A stretch of 64,000 nucleotides of DNA from Oscillospiraceae bacterium (GTDB taxonomy: Bacteria; Bacillota; Clostridia; Oscillospirales; Acutalibacteraceae), in NCBI GenBank assembly GCA_902788995.1, contig CADAMO010000002.1:1-64000 (forward strand), in the 5' to 3' direction. A model generated the notes under the pieces. It was given only the letters and a program-made list of their open reading frames with translations, was not told the origin of the DNA and ran no database searches. Of the stretch, positions 1 to 8,533 are shown piece by piece; position 1 is the first letter of the stretch, and each line of letters opens with the position of its first letter. The translations under genes and the position numbers were made by a program.

Positions 1-608
1 TCCTTCATGATCCGGATGTCGCGGATCATCTCGGCCTCGGTAACATTGTAACCGCCAGTGGGGCTCAGCTCATGCCGGTCGGCGCCCTTGATGAGGATGG
101 GCTGTCCATTGACCAGCAGCTGGTTGCCCACGATCTCCACTGTACGGAAGCCGAAGGAAACTTCCGTGTTCTCGGCGACCGCCTTGCGGGTGTTTTCGAT
201 CACCTTCGCGAAGGAATCCCGGTACAGGGAAAAATCCTTCTTCTGCTTGGCCTTCAGCCAGTCCGCGTAGGCCTTGTTTTCGGCCAGATCGCGCTCGTAG
301 GCGAAGTCCGGCGTCATATTTTTCTCTCTGGCATAGTCCTCCCACAGGTGCTCCACGGCGGAGACCTGCACCGGGGTCAGCCCCTCGTGGTCTTCGTGCA
401 GCGCCGTCAGCAGGTCGATATAGGCTTTGTCGTGGGTCATGGCGAAGACGCGCTTGCCCAGCACCGCCATATCCTCGCCGGCCTGCTCCAGCCCCTCCTC
501 CGGGGCGCAGCACTCCATGTCGAACTGCACCTTGCCGATGCACCGCTCGTAGGCGTCGATCTCGTCCAGTTTTTCAAATAACAGCTTGCATTTTTCCTGA
601 TTGGTCAT
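1..608 (-). CDS. Partial chimeric ORF: M32 carboxypeptidase N-terminus joined to GH2 beta-galactosidase segment
   Basis: The frame starts at the ATG complementary to 606-608 and is open to the left edge without a stop. About 140-145 N-terminal residues (MTNQEKCKLLFEKLDEIDAY..., ...VLGKRVFAMTHDKAYIDLL) read as the helical start of an M32 (Taq-type) metallocarboxypeptidase. From about position 180 leftward the same frame reads VSFGFRTVEI, QLLVNGQPILIKGADRHE and MIRDIRIMKE, which is the core of a glycoside hydrolase family 2 beta-galactosidase before its catalytic region. The HExxH site of M32 and the GH2 catalytic glutamates are not within the visible part. No natural family joins these two. 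The switch lies near ENTRKAVAENTEV (about 155-205). It is either an assembly chimera or a real recombination that happens to stay in frame. Start, divergent promoter and weak ribosome site all fit the M32 part. Confidence 0.75.
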   Translation of the reverse strand, partial: MTNQEKCKLLFEKLDEIDAYERCIGKVQFDMECCAPEEGLEQAGEDMAVLGKRVFAMTHDKAYIDLLTALHEDHEGLTPVQVSAVEHLWEDYAREKNMTPDFAYERDLAENKAYADWLKAKQKKDFSLYRDSFAKVIENTRKAVAENTEVSFGFRTVEIVGNQLLVNGQPILIKGADRHELSPTGGYNVTEAEMIRDIRIMK

Positions 609-640
609 GGTAGTGATGTCCCTTCTGTCAAGATGAGGAT

Positions 641-669
641 ATTGTACCACAAATCCGCCGCCGCTTCAA
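641..669 (-). promoter_or_regulatory. Promoter of the leftward M32/GH2 ORF
   Basis: On the minus strand TTGAAG (669-664) and TACAAT (646-641) are separated by exactly 17 bp, 33 bp upstream of the start codon. It is back to back with the rightward promoter at 689-717. Confidence 0.6.
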
Positions 670-688
670 CGCATTTTTGGTTTCTTTA

Positions 689-717
689 TTGAATTATCTG
701 TCAGAGTGGGGTATAAT
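689..717 (+). promoter_or_regulatory. Promoter of the rightward secretome operon
   Basis: TTGAAT (689-694) and TATAAT (712-717) have 17 bp spacing. They lie just upstream of GAGAAGGGGA and the ATG at 749, and this placement rules out the earlier in-frame ATG at 677 as the start. Confidence 0.75.
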
Positions 718-748
718 GGGAACGAAAAAAGAAGAGAAGGGGATCCAT

Positions 749-3004
749 ATGCGCATTTTTGTAAAAAAACTGATTTCTTTCAGCCTGATGCTGGCGCTGC
801 TGACGCCGATGATGGCGCTGGGCTCCGCCGCCGCGCCGTCCGCCGGGGCGAACGCCGCCCTGTATGAGATCTACGGCGACGGCATGCTGTTCCAGCAAAG
901 CGTTCCGGCCACGGTGGCCGGCACCGCGAAAAACGGCGCGGCGATCACTGCCGTCCTCTATGACGCAGCCGGTTCCCGGATTGCGGCAGGGGAGACCGTT
1001 GCTTCCGACGGCGTGTTTGCCGTGACCTTCGACGCGCCCGCCGGGGGCTTTGCGGAATATATGCTGGAGGTCAGCGCCGACGGCGAACCCTTCCGCACCC
1101 TCTCCGGCGTTGTCTTCGGCGACCTGTGGCTGGCCGCCGGTCAGTCCAACATGGGCTATCCCTACGTGCAGGCGGAGGGGTACGTCTCCCCGCAGGCGTG
1201 CGCCACGGAACGCAAGTCCTGGGTCCGCATCCTGCTGGCACCGGATATCCCGCTCTATAAAGGCAGCCACGACTTACACCCGGCCCTGCCTCAGAACGAT
1301 ATCCCCGGCAGCCGGTGGGTCAGCGCCAACGATGAGGCGGCGATGGGCTGCAGCGCCGTGGGCTACTGGTTCGCCGCGGATCTGGCGGAGCACCTCGACG
1401 TGCCCGTGGGGATCGCCAGCCTCCCGCTGGGCGGTTCCTCCATCATCTCCTGGCTCTCCCGGGAGACGATCGAAGGCGACGCCGACCTGCTGGCCCACGT
1501 GAAAGCGGACGGCTTCTATCACGCCCTTGAGGGGTTTGATGAGAGCGGGATCAACGTGTTTCAGGATATGAGCACGCTGTTCAACCAGAAGGTGGCGCCG
1601 CTGCAGTCCTTCCACCCCAAGGGCCTGATCTGGTATCAGGGGGAAAACGAGGTCTTCTTCCGCTGGGAACGGGGACGCTACTCCCACGCCTTCGACCTGA
1701 TGCAGGATTCCTACACGGCGTTTTTCGGCCTCGAAGCGCCCCTGCCCATGATCGTTTCTCAGCTGGCCTCTTATCACTACGCCGATAACGAGGCGGTGAT
1801 CCGCCGCAATCTGGAATTCACCGCCATGCAGTCATCCCGCCCCGACGCCCGTGCGGTGGTGACCGGCTATGACCATGCCCCCACCTTTTACCCGGAAGCG
1901 GGCTCTATCCACCCCATGTCCAAAGAGCACCTCGGGCGGCGGATGTCCTTTGCCGCGCAGGGGCTGGTCTACGGCCTGCATGACGGCGCTTATACGGCGG
2001 CAAGCCTGAAAGAGAGCCGTGTCGCCGACGGCGGCGTCTACGTGACCCTGAACGATACCGGCGACGGGCTGGCCTGCGATGGCAGCTTCCTGTCCGGCTT
2101 TGCCGTTGCGGACGCCAATGGCGTTTTCGTGCCCGCGGAGGCGGAGATCGTCGCCCCCGATACGGTCTTTATCCACGCCCCCGGCGTTGAGGAACCGGCG
2201 GCGGCCTCCTACGCCTGCGCCCTCTCCAACGATGACGCCAACCTGTGGGCGACGCTCGGCGGCGAAAAGACCATGCCCGTCAGCCCCTTCGTCACCGAGG
2301 CGGGCGAGGGGTTCCGCTTCTGGCAGCGGGCCCCCTGGATGGATTGCGAGGCGGCGCAGAGCTGGCACAATATGGACCGCACCGAGTACAGCGGTTATTT
2401 CGACACCTGGTCCGCCGAGGGCGCGGCGGTCGCCATTGAAAGCGGCAGCGCCTTTGCGGGCGACAACGGCCTGCGGGTTTCCGCGGAAAAGAAGCGCTTT
2501 TCCGTCAGCCCCGTCCTCACCTATGAAAGAGACGGCAAGAACGTGCGGTTCTCCGACCAAAAGCAGGATTGGAGCGGCTTTTCCGCCCTGACGGTGCAGG
2601 TGCGCAACACCGGCAAGGCGCCCGTCGCGGTGGAAGCCCTCCGGCTGGTCAACGCCCCCGCCACGGTGTTCACCCCCGCGGTGCGGGATACCGGCAGCAA
2701 GCGCGCGGTGATCCCGGCGGACGGTCAGTGGCACGAGATCGTCTTTGACCTGAACGCCCTCCATCTGGGCGGGGCCGAAACCGGCGCGGTCTTCGGCAGC
2801 AGCGCCATTGGCAGCGTCAAAAGCGTGACGCTGCAGTTCTCCTGCGCGGAGAAGAACGCCGCGTTGGACGTGGACGATTTCCGCTTTTCCACCGGCGCGT
2901 CCGGCCCCAATCTCAGCGTCAACCCGATTTACTCGCTGTTGGCCCGGCTGATCGCCCTGCTGAAAACCGTGGTCCGGCGGTTCATGCGGACGGGCGAATG
3001 CTGA
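749..3004 (+). CDS. Secreted sialate O-acetylesterase-like SGNH esterase with C-terminal beta domain
   Basis: About 751 aa. The start at 749 is chosen because it follows a GAGAAGGGGA ribosome site and lies below the promoter at 689-717. A signal peptide (MRIFVKKLISFSLMLALLTP) is followed by the SASA/sialate O-acetylesterase fold: LWLAAGQSNM carries the nucleophilic serine, GLIWYQGENE is the family block, and SIHPMSKEHLGRRM carries the late Asp/His-type active-site region. Such enzymes remove acetyl groups from sialic acid or from plant xylan and pectin. Residues from about 530 to 735 form a separate beta-rich module (DGQWHEIVFDLNAL, DVDDFRF) resembling a galactose-binding or carbohydrate-binding domain. 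The protein ends in a short hydrophobic-basic tail (SLLARLIALLKTVVRRFM) also seen in other secreted proteins here. It is the first gene of a rightward run of exported proteins. Confidence 0.85.
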   Translation: MRIFVKKLISFSLMLALLTPMMALGSAAAPSAGANAALYEIYGDGMLFQQSVPATVAGTAKNGAAITAVLYDAAGSRIAAGETVASDGVFAVTFDAPAGGFAEYMLEVSADGEPFRTLSGVVFGDLWLAAGQSNMGYPYVQAEGYVSPQACATERKSWVRILLAPDIPLYKGSHDLHPALPQNDIPGSRWVSANDEAAMGCSAVGYWFAADLAEHLDVPVGIASLPLGGSSIISWLSRETIEGDADLLAHVKADGFYHALEGFDESGINVFQDMSTLFNQKVAPLQSFHPKGLIWYQGENEVFFRWERGRYSHAFDLMQDSYTAFFGLEAPLPMIVSQLASYHYADNEAVIRRNLEFTAMQSSRPDARAVVTGYDHAPTFYPEAGSIHPMSKEHLGRRMSFAAQGLVYGLHDGAYTAASLKESRVADGGVYVTLNDTGDGLACDGSFLSGFAVADANGVFVPAEAEIVAPDTVFIHAPGVEEPAAASYACALSNDDANLWATLGGEKTMPVSPFVTEAGEGFRFWQRAPWMDCEAAQSWHNMDRTEYSGYFDTWSAEGAAVAIESGSAFAGDNGLRVSAEKKRFSVSPVLTYERDGKNVRFSDQKQDWSGFSALTVQVRNTGKAPVAVEALRLVNAPATVFTPAVRDTGSKRAVIPADGQWHEIVFDLNALHLGGAETGAVFGSSAIGSVKSVTLQFSCAEKNAALDVDDFRFSTGASGPNLSVNPIYSLLARLIALLKTVVRRFMRTGEC

Positions 3005-3026
3005 CGCGGCTTCGCGGACGGTAAGT

Positions 3027-3053
3027 CCGCGGAACCGTCTCCGGTTTCCGCGG
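3027..3053. other. GC-rich hairpin between secretome genes
   Basis: CCGCGGAACCG pairs with CGGTTTCCGCGG (one bulged base) across a 4-base loop. No T tract follows, so it may be an mRNA-stabilising stem or weak terminator in the 120 bp gap. Confidence 0.4.
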
Positions 3054-3124
3054 CGCCCCGTCCTGCCGATCCCCGCAGCCATCCGTGAGGAACGGAAAAG
3101 AATAAAAGATAAAGGAGATCCGCC

Positions 3125-3919
3125 ATGTATTGCAGCAAATGCGGCGCAAAGGCCGCCGACGACGCGAAATTCTGCAACGAATGCGGCGCAAAGCTCGGCT
3201 CGCCCGCTTTTCCCGTGACGCCGCCCCCGGCGGCGGTTCAGACGGGTTCCCCGCAGCAGGGGAGCTATCCGCCCCCGCAAAGCGGCAATCCCCAGGGGCA
3301 GCCGGTCTATCCCGGCCCCGGCGCGGCGCAGCCCTATCCCTACGCCGGGCAGCCCGCTGCGGTTCCGCCCAAAAAGAAACACACCGCCCTGATCGTGATC
3401 CTCATCCTGCTGGCCCTGATCCCCATCGCATTTATCCTGCTGTTCGTAATGCTGCGGCTGCGCTATGAAGAACCCCCGCTGCCCGTGCCGGAGGCGACGG
3501 TCGCGGAGGAACTGGAAATCGAGACGGAGCCCACCACCGCCGACCCGGCGGAAGACCTGCTGCAAAAGCTGGTGGGCGTGTGGAGTGCCGACGAAGGCGG
3601 CATGCTGATCCGGGTGACGCGGGAAGAGAACGGCGAATATCTCTTCATGGTGGGCTATTGGTACAGCGAATTTTTCCTGAAGGGCTACCTGCAGCCGCCT
3701 CTCACCGGCGACCCGGCGGGGGAGGCTTCCGTTCGGCTGCGCTTCGAGGGCGAAGGCACGCCGGAGGAATATTCCTATTTTCCGCCCCTGGACGAGGCGG
3801 CGGAGTTTGACTTTGCGCAGCTGGCGGAAAAGCGGCTGCGCTGGAAATACGACGGTCAGTGGTACAGCTTCCATTACGCCGGCGCGACCCTTGAAGAGGC
3901 CCAGCCCCCCATCGGCTGA
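3125..3919 (+). CDS. Zinc-ribbon membrane protein with extracytoplasmic domain
   Basis: 264 aa, start supported by AAAGGAGATCCGCC before the ATG. Residues 1-24 form a zinc ribbon with two CxxCG knuckles (MYCSKCGAK and FCNECGAKL). A Pro/Gly/Gln-rich linker runs to about residue 80, then KKK and one membrane helix (ALIVILILLALIPIAFILL, about 86-108). The remaining ~150 residues should lie outside the cell; they hold an acidic stretch and a small domain (LVGVWSADEGGMLIRVTREENGEYLFMV) reminiscent of lipocalin-like DUF folds that measure conditions outside. The layout is common in Firmicutes proteins of unknown role. It sits between secreted enzymes and probably shares their transcript. Confidence 0.75.
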   Translation: MYCSKCGAKAADDAKFCNECGAKLGSPAFPVTPPPAAVQTGSPQQGSYPPPQSGNPQGQPVYPGPGAAQPYPYAGQPAAVPPKKKHTALIVILILLALIPIAFILLFVMLRLRYEEPPLPVPEATVAEELEIETEPTTADPAEDLLQKLVGVWSADEGGMLIRVTREENGEYLFMVGYWYSEFFLKGYLQPPLTGDPAGEASVRLRFEGEGTPEEYSYFPPLDEAAEFDFAQLAEKRLRWKYDGQWYSFHYAGATLEEAQPPIG

Positions 3920-3976
3920 CCCGCCCGGGGGCCGGGGCGCAAACGCCTATCATACACCTACAGGAGGAATATCGGC

Positions 3977-4513
3977 ATGAAAACACAGATGAAAAAATGG
4001 CTTGCGCTGCTGTTGACGGCTTGCCTGCTGTGCGGCGCGCTGCTGCCCCTTTGCGCGGCGCAGGCGGAAACGGGCGTGATCTCGCTGCGGCTGAACAGTG
4101 ACGTGGCCGGCTGCACCCGGGAGGACCGCGACCGGCTGATCGAGATCCGTTCCGACAACGTGGTTCTTGCCACGGAACGGGGCTGGGAGATCTCGATCGC
4201 CAACGCGGCGGGCGGCGCAGAGGGCGCCCACATGGACGCGGGCCGGACCTATACCGTCACCTATACGCTGGTGGCCGCCGAGGGCTATGCCCTGCCGGAG
4301 ACCCTCTCCGAGGGCGACGTGCTGCTGGAGACCGGCAAGGGCGTCACCGTGCTGAACTGCGGGATCATCCGCATGGCCTCCGTCACCGGCGGCGAGCCCG
4401 CGCGAGCGCTGCGCATCAACGCCGACGTGAAGGTGGACGGCACCGTCATCCAGCGGCTCATCGGCTTTTTGCGGGATCTGTTCCTGAAGCTTCGCTCCTG
4501 GCAGCTGTACTGA
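3977..4513 (+). CDS. Small secreted protein of unknown function
   Basis: 178 aa, start follows ACAGGAGGAATATCGGC. It has a clear signal peptide (MKTQMKKWLALLLTACLLCGALLPLCAAQA). The mature part is beta-rich, without a family I recognise; AGRTYTVTYTLVAAEGYALP resembles a single immunoglobulin-like or bacterial surface beta-sandwich domain. It ends in a hydrophobic-basic tail (RLIGFLRDLFLKLRSWQLY) like that of the upstream esterase and the giant surface protein at 30.8 kb. It lies 57 bp after the zinc-ribbon gene and 95 bp before the CotH gene, all in one direction. Confidence 0.65.
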   Translation: MKTQMKKWLALLLTACLLCGALLPLCAAQAETGVISLRLNSDVAGCTREDRDRLIEIRSDNVVLATERGWEISIANAAGGAEGAHMDAGRTYTVTYTLVAAEGYALPETLSEGDVLLETGKGVTVLNCGIIRMASVTGGEPARALRINADVKVDGTVIQRLIGFLRDLFLKLRSWQLY

Positions 4514-4608
4514 TACCGTCCGCGGAGTAAAATTTTCATCTTTTTGGAAGAGAACGGGCGGGTCGGTCCGTCCAATCACTGAAATCCATCGTTTACCGGA
4601 GAATCAAT

Positions 4609-6783
4609 ATGAGGCACTTTCTGAAAAAAACCGTTCTTTGTCTGCTGCTGCTTTCGCTGCTGGCGGCGGCCCTGTCCCTGCCCGCCCTGGCGGCCCTGCC
4701 CGCGGGGTTTTCGCTGGGGGTGACGGCCTTCGGGGCAAACGAGCACACCGCCGTCAACCTTTGGTGGGATGAGCCCGCCGGTACCATGCGCCTGTTTCTG
4801 CCCGCCGGGTGCGACGTTTCCGCGCTGACCGTCCGGTTGACCGGCGCGTCGCGGGTGACGGTGGACGGCGCCGCGCTCACCGACGGCAAGCCCACCGGGG
4901 CGTTGACCCCCGGCGTGCATACGCTGAACTGCGACGGAACGGCGTATCCGTTGGAGGTGCACCTGTCGGCCAATTATCCGGCGATGTTCCTTGAGACCGC
5001 CTCCGGTTCTCTTGACGCCATCCGTGCGGATAAAAACCACAAGGAAAAGGGCAGCGTCACCGTCGTTTCGGCGGGGGCCGTCAGCATTGACGACGCGGCG
5101 CTGAAATCCGTCAAGGGCCGGGGCAACTCCACCTGGGAGGCGGAAAAGAAGCCCTATAACATCAAATTTGACAAGAGCACCGACGTGCTGGGCATGGGCA
5201 AGGCCAAAAAGTGGTCGCTGCTGGCGAACTTCTTTGATGAATCGCTGCTGCGCAACGCCTTTTCACTGGGGCTGGCGGCGGAATTCGGCCTGCCCTTCAC
5301 CCCCTCCTTCCGCATGGTGGACCTCTACGCCAACGGGGAATATCAGGGCAACTACCTTGTGGTGGAAAGCGTGGAGATCGGGGATACCCGGGTGGCCATC
5401 GCCGATCTGGAGGACGCCAACGAGGCCGCGAACCCGGAGATCGACGTGGAGGAGGCGGCCCGGAACAGCGCGGCTGCCGAAGGGCTTGCCTCCCGCAAGT
5501 GGGCGGAGATCGCCTCTCCCGCCGACGTTACCGGCGGCTATCTGCTGGAGACGGAGTTCGATCACCGTTACGGCGCGGAGGTCAGCGGCTTTGTGACCGA
5601 ACACGGCCAGCACATGGTGCTGAAAAGCCCGGAATACGCCTCCGAGGCGGAGGTCGCCTATATCGCGGATTTTTACGCGGAGATGGAGCAGGCGCTGTAC
5701 GCCGAAAACGGCTATAACGGCAAGGGCCGCTATTATCTGGATTATTTCGACGCGGCGCAGCTGGTGAAGATGTATATCCTGACCGAATATACCTTCCACC
5801 GGGACGCGGGCCTTTCCAGCTGCTACTTCTATAAGGACGCGGGCGAGGACCTGCTGCACGCCGGTCCCGCGTGGGATTTCGACCTGTCGCTGGGCAACAC
5901 CCGTTACAGCGGCCGCCTTCCCTTTGACGTGAGCGACCCGGAAAGCTGGTGGGCCAACGCCCTGTTCTACAAAACCGACGCCGCGCTGACGCCCACCGTC
6001 TTCCGGCTGCTGTACCGGCATGAGGATTTCCGGGCGCTGACGGAAAAGGCGTGGCAGACCCTTTCAAAAACGGTAACGGCGGCGGTGGCCGAACTGCCCC
6101 GCATGATCGAAGAGACGGTCCCCTCCGCCCTGATGGACGCCTTCCGCTGGCATCTGCGCACCGGCGATACGGCAGCGGAAAAGGAGGAATCCTACCGCCG
6201 GGCAGGGGAGCGGCTGCGCGTCTTTGCCGAGGCGCGGGCCAACGCGCTGGATAAAGGCTTCGGCGAGAACGCCGCCGCGGTCTTCTATCACGCCAACGGC
6301 GGCAGCGGGCTGCTTTCCAACGGGACCATGCTGACCGTGGGGGATGAAGTGACCCTGCGGGAGATCAACCACAGCGTCACGCCCCTCACCCCGCCGGAAA
6401 ACCTCATCTTTGCGGGGTGGAACACCAGGGCGGACGGCAGCGGCACGACCTATTGGCCCGGCGAGAAGGCGACCCTCACGCAGAAGACGACGCATTTTTA
6501 CGCCCAATGGCAGCGCGATCCCAACCACGTTCCCCCCGTCCCCGCCAAGGGCGGCGCGTATTATACCGTGGGCGATGCGGATCTGGACGGCGCGATCACC
6601 CCTGCCGACGCGAGATTTGCGCTGCGCACGGCGGTCGGGCTGGAAAAACCGTCTGACGCGGTGAAAAAGCTGTCCGACGCGGACGGCGATAAGACCGTGA
6701 CCCCCGGCGACGCCCGCATCATTCTCCGGGTCTCCGTCCGGCTGGAGGTCCCCTCCGACCGCACGGTGCTGATCCCATCGTAA
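4609..6783 (+). CDS. Secreted CotH-kinase-fold protein with InlB-type repeat and type I dockerin
   Basis: 724 aa, start after GGAGAATCAAT. The signal peptide (MRHFLKKTVLCLLLLSLLAAALSLPALA) is followed by a small beta domain. The CotH kinase-like domain (about residues 165-455) shows GRGNSTWEAEKKPYNIKFDK, LLANFFDESLLRNAF and HAGPAWDFDLSLGN, the last with the metal-binding aspartates of the atypical kinase fold. A Listeria-Bacteroides/InlB-type repeat follows (YHANGGSG..., FAGWNTRADGSG, FYAQWQ). Residues about 654-720 are a dockerin with two calcium repeats (GDADLDGAITPADARFAL and SDADGDKTVTPGDARIIL). Dockerins bind cohesins on scaffoldins, so this protein is likely docked to a cellulosome or cell-surface complex. 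No cohesin gene is in the window. CotH domains in cellulosomal proteins are known, but their substrates are not. Confidence 0.9.
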   Translation: MRHFLKKTVLCLLLLSLLAAALSLPALAALPAGFSLGVTAFGANEHTAVNLWWDEPAGTMRLFLPAGCDVSALTVRLTGASRVTVDGAALTDGKPTGALTPGVHTLNCDGTAYPLEVHLSANYPAMFLETASGSLDAIRADKNHKEKGSVTVVSAGAVSIDDAALKSVKGRGNSTWEAEKKPYNIKFDKSTDVLGMGKAKKWSLLANFFDESLLRNAFSLGLAAEFGLPFTPSFRMVDLYANGEYQGNYLVVESVEIGDTRVAIADLEDANEAANPEIDVEEAARNSAAAEGLASRKWAEIASPADVTGGYLLETEFDHRYGAEVSGFVTEHGQHMVLKSPEYASEAEVAYIADFYAEMEQALYAENGYNGKGRYYLDYFDAAQLVKMYILTEYTFHRDAGLSSCYFYKDAGEDLLHAGPAWDFDLSLGNTRYSGRLPFDVSDPESWWANALFYKTDAALTPTVFRLLYRHEDFRALTEKAWQTLSKTVTAAVAELPRMIEETVPSALMDAFRWHLRTGDTAAEKEESYRRAGERLRVFAEARANALDKGFGENAAAVFYHANGGSGLLSNGTMLTVGDEVTLREINHSVTPLTPPENLIFAGWNTRADGSGTTYWPGEKATLTQKTTHFYAQWQRDPNHVPPVPAKGGAYYTVGDADLDGAITPADARFALRTAVGLEKPSDAVKKLSDADGDKTVTPGDARIILRVSVRLEVPSDRTVLIPS

Positions 6784-6791
6784 CAGTCCGA

Positions 6792-6840
6792 TTAGCATTT
6801 AGCATTTAGCATTTAGCAATTAGCAATTAGCAATGTGCAA
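6792..6840. repeat. Heptamer tandem array (TTAGCAT/TTAGCAA), 7 units
   Basis: Three TTAGCAT, three TTAGCAA and one TGTGCAA stand head to tail directly after the CotH stop codon. The rest of the 6784-7192 gap (409 bp) holds GC-rich imperfect palindromes, a REP-like palindrome and a terminator. Confidence 0.9.
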
Positions 6841-7088
6841 TGGCGGAAGGGCTTCGCCCTTACCCATTATAAATGTCGCCCGCAGGTCAATTCTCTCATC
6901 TTTCATCATTTTTGCCGAGATGTTGCCGGCTGCGGGAAAACCTTCCCCATGGGGCAGCGCGGCTGCCCACAGCCACCCCGCCGTCAGGCGGTTCTTGACA
7001 AAAACAGCAATAAAAAACGTAGAATTGGAATAAACATATATTTGGAACCGGCTTCGCTCACGGAGCCGCGCTGCTGTGCGCGGACGCC

Positions 7089-7112
7089 GGACGGCGCAAT
7101 GCGCCGTGTTAC
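7089..7112 (-). repeat. REP-like palindrome
   Basis: ACGGCGCAATGCGCCGT followed by GTTAC, the inverted form of the GTAGCACGGCG...CGCCGTC family found at many sites up to 29.3 kb. Confidence 0.75.
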
Positions 7113-7133
7113 GTGATGTATCCCGTGAGGATC

Positions 7134-7165
7134 AAAAAAAGGACCCCGACAGGGATCCTTTTTTT
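7134..7165. terminator. Bidirectional Rho-independent terminator
   Basis: A run of seven A, GGACCCCGACAGGGATCC, then seven T: a hairpin with A and T tracts that ends the leftward gene at 7193 and could also stop rightward transcription from the CotH gene. Confidence 0.85.
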
Positions 7166-7192
7166 GTATACGGAATGATGCGGGCCGTTGTT

Positions 7193-8533
7193 TCAGCAGA
7201 CAGGTTCCGCGCCGCCGTTGACGGTGACGAAGACGCCTTCGCGGTTTTCCAGCGTCAGGCGCAGGGTGTCGCCCGCGATCTCGGTGACTTCGCCCTTGCG
7301 GTAGACGGTGATGCTCTCCGCCCCCGGGAAGGTGGCGGTGAAGGGCGCGTCCTTGCCGGTCTGGGGCTCGTACATATTGGCGAACACGTAGGCGCTGCCG
7401 TCGCCCTCTTTTTCCGTGAAGCAGCCGCACAGCACCGGCGCGGCGGTCAGCACAGCGGGCTGATATTTCTTGTCGATCTTCACAAGCCCCAGCTTGGCCC
7501 CGGCGGCGTTGGGGTTGGCCCGGTTAAAGAGTACCGCCCCGTGGTTTTCATAGTCGCCGTAGACGTCCGCAAAGGCGGAAAGCTCCTCGTTGACCTTTTT
7601 CACGGCGTAGTAGGTCTGGGTGCGGTTGCCCGCGTTGTTGATCATGTGAGAGCCCTGGTCCCACCAGCCGCCGTAATAGCAGCCGTAGATGAGGGCCTTG
7701 GCCCCGAAGGCGAGGGAGACGTAGTCCTGCCAGCGCTGATCCGCCGGGTTGTCGCACCAGCGTTTGCCGCCGCCGTCTTCCTTGCTGGTACCGGCGGCCT
7801 GGGTCACCACCCACAGGTCGCGGCCCGTGGCGCGGCAGGCCTCCGCCAGAATGTCCAGGTTGCGCAGCCAGTATTCATAGGTGGAAAGCTTGCCCGTGGC
7901 GGGTTCCACGTTTAAGGGGTAGATATCCACGCTGATCACGTCGGAGTCGATGGTGGAAATATAGTGGGCCACGTGCTGCCGGTATTTGGAAGAGTCGGCG
8001 TTGAGGCCGTCGATTTTAGAGTCGTTCCCCGGGAAGAGGGGTTCCTCGCCCAACTGCTCGCTGCTGGCGTACATGGGGTAGAGGTTGATCAGCGGGAAGC
8101 GGTTGGCGTCCTCCTCATACAGTTCCTTCAGCCCTTCCGCCAGGCCGGCAAACGCGTCGGTGGCAGGCTCATCCCGGTAGTCGAGGCCCCAGATGGCGTC
8201 CCGGTGGATGGCGCGGTAGTATTCGCTTCTGGGGGCGAATACCCCAAGGCCGTTGTCCTCCAGCCAGGTGAAGTCGTCGTCGGTGAGCTGTTCGCCGGTC
8301 AGGCAGACGGCAAAGTTCAGCCCCGCCTCTTTGAACCACCGGCGCAGATTGTTGAAGTGCCCGTCCTTTTTGAAGCAGTACACGCCCAGCTGCAGCTTGT
8401 CCTGATCGTAGCGGTAGGTCCGCTCCGTCGCCTGAATGGGCGCGTTGCCGGTGGAACCCAGCACGGAGATCGCCCCGCCGGAAAGCGCCGTCATGATCGC
8501 CATGAAAAAGGCGATGATCTTTCTGAATGCCAT
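7193..8533 (-). CDS. Secreted TIM-barrel glycosidase-like protein
   Basis: 446 aa. The start at 8533 (MAFRKIIAFFMAIMTALSGG) is preferred over an upstream in-frame ATG because GAGGAGAAGAC precedes it and a signal peptide begins there. The mature protein has features of a clan-A-type glycoside hydrolase barrel: GVYCFKKDGHFNNLRRWFKEAG, GLDYRDEP (about residue 119), SVDIYPLNVEP (about 203), LWVVTQAAG and YGCYYGGWWD (about 284), then a small C-terminal beta domain (FPGAESITVYRKGEV...LTLENREGVFVTV) like the last domain of GH42 or GH5 relatives. I cannot assign a GH family or substrate, and the catalytic pair is not certain; the acidic residues of RDEP are candidates. It has its own promoter and terminator. 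Confidence 0.65.
   Translation of the reverse strand: MAFRKIIAFFMAIMTALSGGAISVLGSTGNAPIQATERTYRYDQDKLQLGVYCFKKDGHFNNLRRWFKEAGLNFAVCLTGEQLTDDDFTWLEDNGLGVFAPRSEYYRAIHRDAIWGLDYRDEPATDAFAGLAEGLKELYEEDANRFPLINLYPMYASSEQLGEEPLFPGNDSKIDGLNADSSKYRQHVAHYISTIDSDVISVDIYPLNVEPATGKLSTYEYWLRNLDILAEACRATGRDLWVVTQAAGTSKEDGGGKRWCDNPADQRWQDYVSLAFGAKALIYGCYYGGWWDQGSHMINNAGNRTQTYYAVKKVNEELSAFADVYGDYENHGAVLFNRANPNAAGAKLGLVKIDKKYQPAVLTAAPVLCGCFTEKEGDGSAYVFANMYEPQTGKDAPFTATFPGAESITVYRKGEVTEIAGDTLRLTLENREGVFVTVNGGAEPVC

Noticed and set aside
677..748. Longer N-terminus for the sialate O-acetylesterase-like protein from ATG 677
   Set aside because: The promoter TTGAAT/TATAAT at 689-717 lies inside this stretch and the ATG at 749 has a good ribosome site and begins a signal peptide.
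1832..3874. Long open frame opposite the esterase and zinc-ribbon genes
   Set aside because: A shadow frame in GC-rich coding DNA; the product is arginine- and glycine-rich without domains and spans two good genes on the other strand.
6833..7116. Short overlapping frames in the 6.8-7.1 kb gap
   Set aside because: They run through palindromes, a heptamer array and a terminator and have no ribosome sites.
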